Source: Bacillota bacterium
GTDB taxonomy: Bacteria; Bacillota; Bacilli; Alicyclobacillales; SLC66
DNA: 10,644 bases
NCBI GenBank assembly: GCA_021846145.1
Contig: JAJZCJ010000095.1
Span: forward strand, 1-10,644
Direction: 5' to 3'
Notes under the pieces: generated by a model
Database searches by the model: none
What the model was told of the DNA's origin: nothing
Seen by the model: the letters and a program-made list of their open reading frames with translations, nothing else
Shown: positions 6,952 through 10,644 of the stretch, piece after piece
Layout of the letters: the number at the start of each line of letters is the position of its first letter
How positions within the stretch are numbered: position 1 is the first letter of the stretch
Position numbers and translations under genes: made by a program

Positions 6952-8259
6952 CTACTTCTTAATCTGATCCCATGCGCTTTGGTACATTTGTGCCACTTGC
7001 TGGGGAGTATACTTACCCTGATACATTTCCAATTGCAATTGCCACCAATTTTTCGGTTGTACATAGTATGAACCGCTACCAGGTAATTGAGGAAAGATCT
7101 TTGCTAAAGATACGCCTTTGCCAAACCAACTGCCTAACGTATGTGAGGAGACACTGTTGTAGGATCCGCTGTCCCTGCTTGGCGAAATCCCTGTCGCATT
7201 AACATACTGTGCATAAATCTTTGGTGAAGCGAAGAAATTCAGCCATTTGAACGCCGCTGCCTTATGCGGACTGTTGTTCAGCACAACAAATGTCAGATCA
7301 GGCTGGAGTAAAGATTGATTGAGCTTAGCATTGTTTGAACCAGGGAATGGGAAATATCCCATCTTAATATTCGGGTTGGCTTGAACAACAGACGGAAGAT
7401 CCCAAGAACCGTCCAGTAACATTGCAGCCTTGCCGCTAGCAAATGCACCTGGCATTTGCTGCCATGGAACTCCAGTAAAGTTTGGTTCTAGGTATTTCAT
7501 TACTTCTTTTTCACGTTGCATAACCTTGATGAAAGCAGGATCTGTCCATTTTGTCTTGCCCGTCCAAAGAGCCGTATTGACATCACCTACTTTTGGTAGC
7601 CAGAGTTCCTGTAATAACGGGTAAGTAATGAATTGCAGATACAACGGTCCGACATTTTGCAATCCATCAAAAAACGGCACTACATGATGGGTACTTAATA
7701 CTTGTGCGATGTGAATAAACTGATTGTACGTCTTTGGTGGAGTAAGGTGATATTTTGCAAAAATGGCCTTATTATAAAACACGCCGTCCTGATAAACTCC
7801 CGACACGAGTCCATAATACTTTCCTTTATACTGAGCATTGGCTAGAATTGAGGAATTAAAATCTTTAACCCATGGTTGCCCATTGAGCGATGCGAAAACA
7901 TTGTTGACAGCCCACAGTTGCGTTGGACTCAAACTGTTTTGCGTTTGGGTAAAGGGCAATGGTTGAAATGGAAAAGTACCCATAATATCAGCAGTGCCAC
8001 CTTGGACAGCCGTTTGCTGCATAGTTGCATAACCGCCTGTGGCGTCAGCCGTGGTTTGATAATTGACTGTGTAGCCAGGATAAGCCTTTTCAAATTCAGC
8101 ATTAATTTTTTTAAGTACTGCCACTGCAGGTGGATTAACCCATGTAATGAGATTGACCACATTTTGTGAGGAAGCTAGCGCAGGTGCGGTCATCGCTAAT
8201 CCTGTTGTGAGTGTCAACAAGACTGCTGTGGTTCCCACTAATTTTACTTTACTTTTCAA
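6952..8259 (-). CDS. Extracellular sugar-binding protein of the CUT1 ABC importer (SBP family 1), non-lipoprotein signal peptide
   Basis: A 435-residue solute-binding protein. It has a basic start (MKSKVK), an apolar core (7-22) and an A27-L-A29|S30 site that fits signal peptidase I, with no lipobox. The whole protein contains no cysteine, so it cannot be lipid-anchored in the way usual for Gram-positive binding proteins. Family features include the hinge-like segment DGVFYNKAIFAKYHLTPPKTY (158-178), the FASGKAAMLLDGSWDLP region, and an aromatic-rich C-terminus (residues about 398-430: SYYVQPKNWWQLQLEMY) suited to stacking on sugar rings. The start is TTG at 8259, 9 nt after AAGGGGG. It is the first structural gene after the regulator, 155 nt downstream of it. 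By context it captures a GlcNAc- or MurNAc-containing sugar; the ligand is not proven. Confidence 0.92.
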   Translation of the reverse strand: MKSKVKLVGTTAVLLTLTTGLAMTAPALASSQNVVNLITWVNPPAVAVLKKINAEFEKAYPGYTVNYQTTADATGGYATMQQTAVQGGTADIMGTFPFQPLPFTQTQNSLSPTQLWAVNNVFASLNGQPWVKDFNSSILANAQYKGKYYGLVSGVYQDGVFYNKAIFAKYHLTPPKTYNQFIHIAQVLSTHHVVPFFDGLQNVGPLYLQFITYPLLQELWLPKVGDVNTALWTGKTKWTDPAFIKVMQREKEVMKYLEPNFTGVPWQQMPGAFASGKAAMLLDGSWDLPSVVQANPNIKMGYFPFPGSNNAKLNQSLLQPDLTFVVLNNSPHKAAAFKWLNFFASPKIYAQYVNATGISPSRDSGSYNSVSSHTLGSWFGKGVSLAKIFPQLPGSGSYYVQPKNWWQLQLEMYQGKYTPQQVAQMYQSAWDQIKK

Positions 8260-8293
8260 AATGAGTTACCCCCTTATTTAATCTAAAACTCAA

Positions 8294-8305
8294 ATGCTTA
8301 AGCAT
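8294..8305. promoter_or_regulatory. 12-bp palindrome ATGCTTAAGCAT, candidate operator
   Basis: A perfect palindrome in the untranslated leader, 34 bp upstream of the binding-protein start. It lies downstream of the candidate promoter at 8345-8373, a position suited to a roadblock operator for the ROK protein encoded next door. No second identical copy is seen in the window; the regulator's own promoter has a different AT-rich dyad with a similar TATGCT core. Function is inferred from position only. Confidence 0.35.
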
Positions 8306-8344
8306 ATTTCTAGAATCTTTAGTTATCTAAAAAATCAAGAAACA

Positions 8345-8373
8345 GTAATACTGGGATCCCCATCCTCACTCAA
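8345..8373 (-). promoter_or_regulatory. Candidate sigma-A promoter for the transport/catabolic genes
   Basis: On the minus strand TTGAGT (8373-8368) and TATTAC (8350-8345) are 17 nt apart, matching the consensus at 8 of 12 positions. It lies between the regulator stop and the binding-protein start and would give a leader of about 80 nt. The 155-bp gap also holds other small dyads (GGGATCCC, CAGTA-T-TACTG). The match is moderate; read-through from the regulator promoter could serve instead. Confidence 0.4.
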
Positions 8374-8414
8374 AAAACTATTTCTACATTACATCACCGC
8401 CTTTCATCCTTAAG

Positions 8415-9668
8415 TCACTTAACCCCAATTTCACTTATAAGTTCTGGTATTTCAAAATTATATGGTAATTCATTAAGATATTCAGGAGCCCTCAAAAACC
8501 CGTTTTTATCCAATATCATTGCAATGATACCCGCTACAGATGCAAATTCACCCAATTCTCCTGTAGAAATTAACGGTTGATCCTGAGAAAAGTTTATCAG
8601 TCTACGGTCAGTATGTTCTTGAAGCGTTTTCATAAACTCATGACACTGATCAAATATCCCTTCAACGATGACCATACTCGGATCTGTGATCGACACAAGT
8701 GAAGCAATACCTGCTGCTAAAATTTCTGCTACATCAGCAAGAATTTTTGCCACATCGCCTTCGTTATATATTGAATGCAAGTAACTAGCGCGATCAACTA
8801 TGGTTTCAAAATTATCAATTTGCTTCTCTTTGGGAATATGGTTCTTTAATAACAACATTACTTCTTGCCAACTAACATAAGCTTCGAGACATCCCACACT
8901 TCCACATTTGCATTTTTTCCCTTTGTATTCAACAGGCATATGTCCTATTTCTCCAGCATAGCCACGACTACCTAATAAGATGTGATGATCTACGACAATA
9001 CCAGCACCAACTCCTGTACCAACATGCACGTAACAGTATGATTTCACACCCCTGCCCCTGCCAAAATAGGCTTCTCCTAAGGCAGCTGCATTAGTATCGT
9101 TTTCTATTACCCAAGGAATGGAATTTCCTAAATTTAGTTTATCAGTGATTTTTTTATTATTCCATGGAAAATTCGCTATTTTTTCTATTGCTCCTTCTTT
9201 CCGATTCAAGATACCGGGCGTTGCAAGTCCGATGCCAATAATAGTCGTAGCGTCCTGACCTGCAATTAATTCTTTTACAACTGACATAGAGATTTCATCA
9301 ATATCAGCAGAATGTGCTGACAATTCAATTTTTTTTATCGAAACTTTTTGAATAACCGCTGATAAATTAGTACGCACTCCAATTACTTTATTATCAACAA
9401 CCGCCAAACCAATCACTGATCGAGAATTCCATTGAATATCTAGCAACATCGGCCGTCTGCCTAACGGCGAGGCAACTTTCCCTACTTCATGAACGAGATT
9501 TTGTGACTGAAGTTCTATTATGGCATTTCCAACTGTGGTTGGACTTAATGTAGTTGCTCGAGAAATTTCAATTTTAGACATCGGCCCTTGATTTAATAAA
9601 GTATCCAAGACCAAACGTTGATTCATCTGCTGAACATATTGCAAGTCTCCCGTTGGTCTCAAATCCAT
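8415..9668 (-). CDS. ROK-family transcriptional regulator (NagC/XylR type)
   Basis: A 417-residue repressor with an N-terminal winged helix-turn-helix (about 18-63, recognition helix near 42-56) joined to a ROK sugar-binding domain. The ROK signature is complete: END at 189-191, GTGVGAG near 217-223, GEIGH ending at H243, and the zinc motif C253-K-C255-G-S-V-G-C260-L-E262. The ATP loop near 86-102 lacks the DxGxT of ROK kinases, so this should sense a sugar or sugar-phosphate rather than phosphorylate it. I start at ATG 9668 because GGGG lies 7 nt upstream; an ATG directly before it (4 nt spacing) is possible. The ATG at 9698 has no usable ribosome site and would add ten residues. It is the first gene after the strong promoter and likely represses itself and the operon, with an amino-sugar derivative as inducer by analogy with NagC. 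Confidence 0.92.
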   Translation of the reverse strand: MDLRPTGDLQYVQQMNQRLVLDTLLNQGPMSKIEISRATTLSPTTVGNAIIELQSQNLVHEVGKVASPLGRRPMLLDIQWNSRSVIGLAVVDNKVIGVRTNLSAVIQKVSIKKIELSAHSADIDEISMSVVKELIAGQDATTIIGIGLATPGILNRKEGAIEKIANFPWNNKKITDKLNLGNSIPWVIENDTNAAALGEAYFGRGRGVKSYCYVHVGTGVGAGIVVDHHILLGSRGYAGEIGHMPVEYKGKKCKCGSVGCLEAYVSWQEVMLLLKNHIPKEKQIDNFETIVDRASYLHSIYNEGDVAKILADVAEILAAGIASLVSITDPSMVIVEGIFDQCHEFMKTLQEHTDRRLINFSQDQPLISTGELGEFASVAGIIAMILDKNGFLRAPEYLNELPYNFEIPELISEIGVK

Positions 9669-9730
9669 CATGAAGCCCCTTTCATTGTAATCAACCATAC
9701 TCTCTTATTTATTTTTTCCACTAGAAAAAC

Positions 9731-9743
9731 TATTAGCATAATA
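9731..9743. promoter_or_regulatory. Inverted repeat TATTA-N3-TAATA over the -10 region, candidate operator
   Basis: A perfect 5-bp inverted repeat with a 3-bp centre (plus strand TATTAGCATAATA) that overlaps the -10 element of the regulator promoter. NagC/XylR-type repressors bind AT-rich dyads, so autoregulation is plausible. The low complexity of the region makes chance dyads likely. Confidence 0.3.
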
Positions 9744-9769
9744 ATAATCAAGGTTTTTTTCTTTGTCAA
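9741..9769 (-). promoter_or_regulatory. Sigma-A promoter for the ROK gene and operon
   Basis: On the minus strand a perfect -35 TTGACA (9769-9764) is followed by a 17-nt spacer and TATTAT (9746-9741), 11 of 12 consensus positions. A second overlapping TATTAT occurs 3 nt later. The start of transcription should fall near 9734, giving a leader of about 65 nt before the ATG at 9668. This is the best promoter in the window. Confidence 0.75.
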
Positions 9770-9779
9770 TAATATTATT
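9768..9779. promoter_or_regulatory. 12-bp palindrome AATAATATTATT at the -35, candidate operator
   Basis: A perfect palindrome overlapping the outer edge of the -35 element. Together with the dyad at the -10 it brackets the promoter, as an autoregulatory repressor pair would. It consists only of A and T, so chance occurrence is a real possibility. Confidence 0.3.
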
Positions 9780-9793
9780 TAGCTATGTCGTTC

Positions 9794-9884
9794 GTCAGTG
9801 ATATTGTCACGATGGTTAAGGAGATTATATCTCGGTACTTTTCGAGGTCAGGCTTTCACTGACTAGAGGAACGCATTCCTCTGG
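9794..9884. other. Hairpin-dense non-coding stretch upstream of the operon promoter
   Basis: The 9669-10167 gap between genes holds, besides the promoter and a terminator, a run of short inverted repeats. These are GTGA-5-TCAC (9798-9810), GAGAT-3-ATCTC (9821-9833), CTCG-8-CGAG (9831-9846), GTCAG-7-CTGAC (9847-9863) and AGAGGAA-4-TTCCTCT (9865-9882, extendable to 9 pairs). An outer pair, GTCAGTGA (9794-9801) with TCACTGAC (9856-9863), could close the first four into a multi-branched fold. No reading frame covers it. It may be a structured RNA, a regulator landing region, or the remnant of a mobile element end. I recognise no known RNA family here. Confidence 0.4.
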
Positions 9885-9895
9885 GCGCGCGGCAT

Positions 9896-9929
9896 AAAAA
9901 AAACCTTCCTATGGTTTCTACATAGGAAG
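9896..9929 (-). terminator. Rho-independent terminator
   Basis: On the minus strand a perfect 9-bp stem (CTTCCTATG at 9929-9921 in complement, paired with 9913-9905), a 7-nt loop and then G and eight T (9903-9896). The plus strand has no T-run after the stem, so it works only leftward. It closes the transcript that enters from the RidA-like gene, whose stop is 239 nt upstream, and insulates the ROK operon. Confidence 0.85.
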
Positions 9930-10016
9930 AAAAAATTTGGAAAATTACGGAATGTATGTTCGACTTAGGATTTAACGCCTGCCTTCTTATTGTGCTTTTT
10001 ATCGTAGTAACACATG

Positions 10017-10130
10017 TTAATTTTTACCAAAATATCGTTGGCGGTGTGATGTCGCAAAAATCATTCGCATCGATCCATAGTATGAACACTTTTTCCGAAA
10101 TGTGGTTCCTTTTACTTTATCAGCTATCAC
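10017..10130 (-). CDS. Possible 37-residue small ORF, unrecognised
   Basis: A GTG start at 10130 has AGGAG 6 nt upstream, the only reason to list it. The predicted peptide is basic with a few aromatic residues (for example RKKCSYYGS), with no signal peptide, membrane segment or known motif. It lies between the RidA-like stop and its terminator, so it would be cotranscribed with that damaged gene. It may equally be decayed sequence. Low confidence. Confidence 0.15.
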   Translation of the reverse strand: MIADKVKGTTFRKKCSYYGSMRMIFATSHRQRYFGKN

Positions 10131-10167
10131 TTATGTCTCCTAGGGTATAGTTGCCCCAGACGTGTAA

Positions 10168-10598
10168 TTACAAAACAGCTGTCATTTCAATCTGCACTCT
10201 GAGCCCATCCCTTAGTTTTTTGACAGTGCTATGTCTTGCAGGACGATTATTTTCATCTGGAAACATCTTCAACCACTCTAAATTTACAACCTTTTTGTAT
10301 TCAGCATCTGTTAACAAGACGCTTAAATGGGCTATATCATCAACAGTTCCTCCAGCGAGTTCCATAATCTCGCTCAAGTAATGAAAAAGATTTGCTACCT
10401 CGTCTTGAACGCTCTCTGGCATCTCGCCTGTTTCAGGATTAGACCCAATGATGGCTGAAGTGTATACCATATTTCCTATCTTCACTGCGGTAGGTATTGG
10501 ATTTTGATGGTTAGTGCCTCAACTTTCTCAGAGCTAAAATCTGCTTGAAGGCTTGAATTATCAAGGAATTTTGCGGATTAAATATGAACATTGACCAT
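10168..10598 (-). pseudogene. RidA/YjgF-family gene with disrupted 5' end
   Basis: The intact body (GTG at 10485 to TAA at 10168, 105 residues) is clearly RidA-like: VYTSAIIG, the trimer-contact region LAGGTVDDIAHLSVLL, the active-site R in NRPARHSTV, and IEMTAVL at the end. RidA proteins hydrolyse reactive imine/enamine intermediates and are usually about 125-130 residues. Homology continues upstream of the GTG in frame (GTNHQNPIPTA, a typical family N-terminus) but then meets TGA with no start. In the neighbouring frame EKVE directly precedes it, as if one G had been lost near 10520. That second frame reaches an ATG at 10598 with an excellent ribosome site (GAGGTG, 7 nt away) but carries a TAA at codon 7. 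Two lesions therefore separate the start signal from the body. No ribosome site precedes the GTG at 10485. A sequencing error could explain one lesion, hardly both. Confidence 0.65.
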
Positions 10599-10644
10599 GA
10601 AAAAGCACCTCTTCGTTTGGTATAGTGGATTTACCAGTCACAAC

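Noticed and set aside
9669..9698. ATG at 9698 as the start of the ROK protein
   Set aside because: AAGAGAG abuts this ATG too closely, while GGGG is well spaced for the ATG at 9668; the extra ten residues are not part of the helix-turn-helix.
10017..10130. Small basic ORF as a toxin or leader peptide
   Set aside because: No partner gene, motif or attenuator structure; kept only as a low-confidence ORF.
9956..10150. 64-residue apolar open frame on the plus strand
   Set aside because: Only a weak GGAA before its ATG, no recognisable motif, and it sits in AT-rich decayed sequence opposite the RidA transcript.
1..10644. CRISPR array, tRNA, rRNA or transposase gene
   Set aside because: No regularly spaced repeats, no tRNA or rRNA signature, and no transposase reading frame seen on either strand.

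Overview
The window carries one long minus-strand gene cluster with the layout of an amino-sugar / cell-wall-sugar salvage operon. A damaged unrelated gene and a non-coding stretch lie upstream of it, at the right end. The organism is most likely a Gram-positive Bacillota (Bacilli) of moderate, slightly AT-rich composition. The evidence is strong purine-rich Shine-Dalgarno sites, frequent GTG/TTG starts, a sigma-A type TTGACA-17-TATTAT promoter, a MalFG-type importer with no ATPase gene of its own, a YesL/DUF624 protein and a ROK regulator. I cannot support a genus.

Layout in the direction of transcription (right to left). At 10168-10598 is a RidA/YjgF-family gene whose 5' part is broken by an in-frame stop and an apparent -1 frameshift. 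A Rho-independent terminator follows at 9896-9929. Next is a hairpin-rich stretch without a gene (9794-9884), then a good promoter (9741-9769). From there run a ROK-family repressor (8415-9668), an extracellular sugar-binding protein (6952-8259), a hairpin plus U-tract (6873-6938), two membrane permeases with a 4-nt GTGA overlap (5936-6826 and 5097-5939), nagB (4279-5064), a DUF624 membrane protein (3625-4197), a SIS-domain phosphosugar protein of the UPF0309/COG4821 type (2863-3603), nagA (1713-2840), a cytosolic beta-lactamase-fold serine hydrolase resembling AmiE/YbbE (619-1686), and a BadF/BadG-type amino-sugar kinase that runs off the left edge (1-603).

Proposed pathway (inference). An ABC importer of the CUT1 type brings in an N-acetylglucosamine- or N-acetylmuramate-containing sugar without phosphorylating it. 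The serine hydrolase may strip a peptide from MurNAc. The BadF-type kinase makes the 6-phosphate. The SIS protein may handle MurNAc-6-phosphate in place of MurQ. NagA removes the acetyl group and NagB deaminates glucosamine-6-phosphate to fructose-6-phosphate. NagA, NagB, the kinase and the importer are firm family calls. The muropeptide reading rests on the AmiE-like hydrolase and the SIS protein and is a hypothesis; import of chitin oligosaccharides or free GlcNAc is the main alternative.

The most unusual points are the full-length UPF0309 SIS protein where MurQ would be expected, an AmiE-like hydrolase with no signal peptide, a sugar-binding protein with no cysteine at all (so not a lipoprotein), and the cluster of hairpins upstream of the operon promoter.
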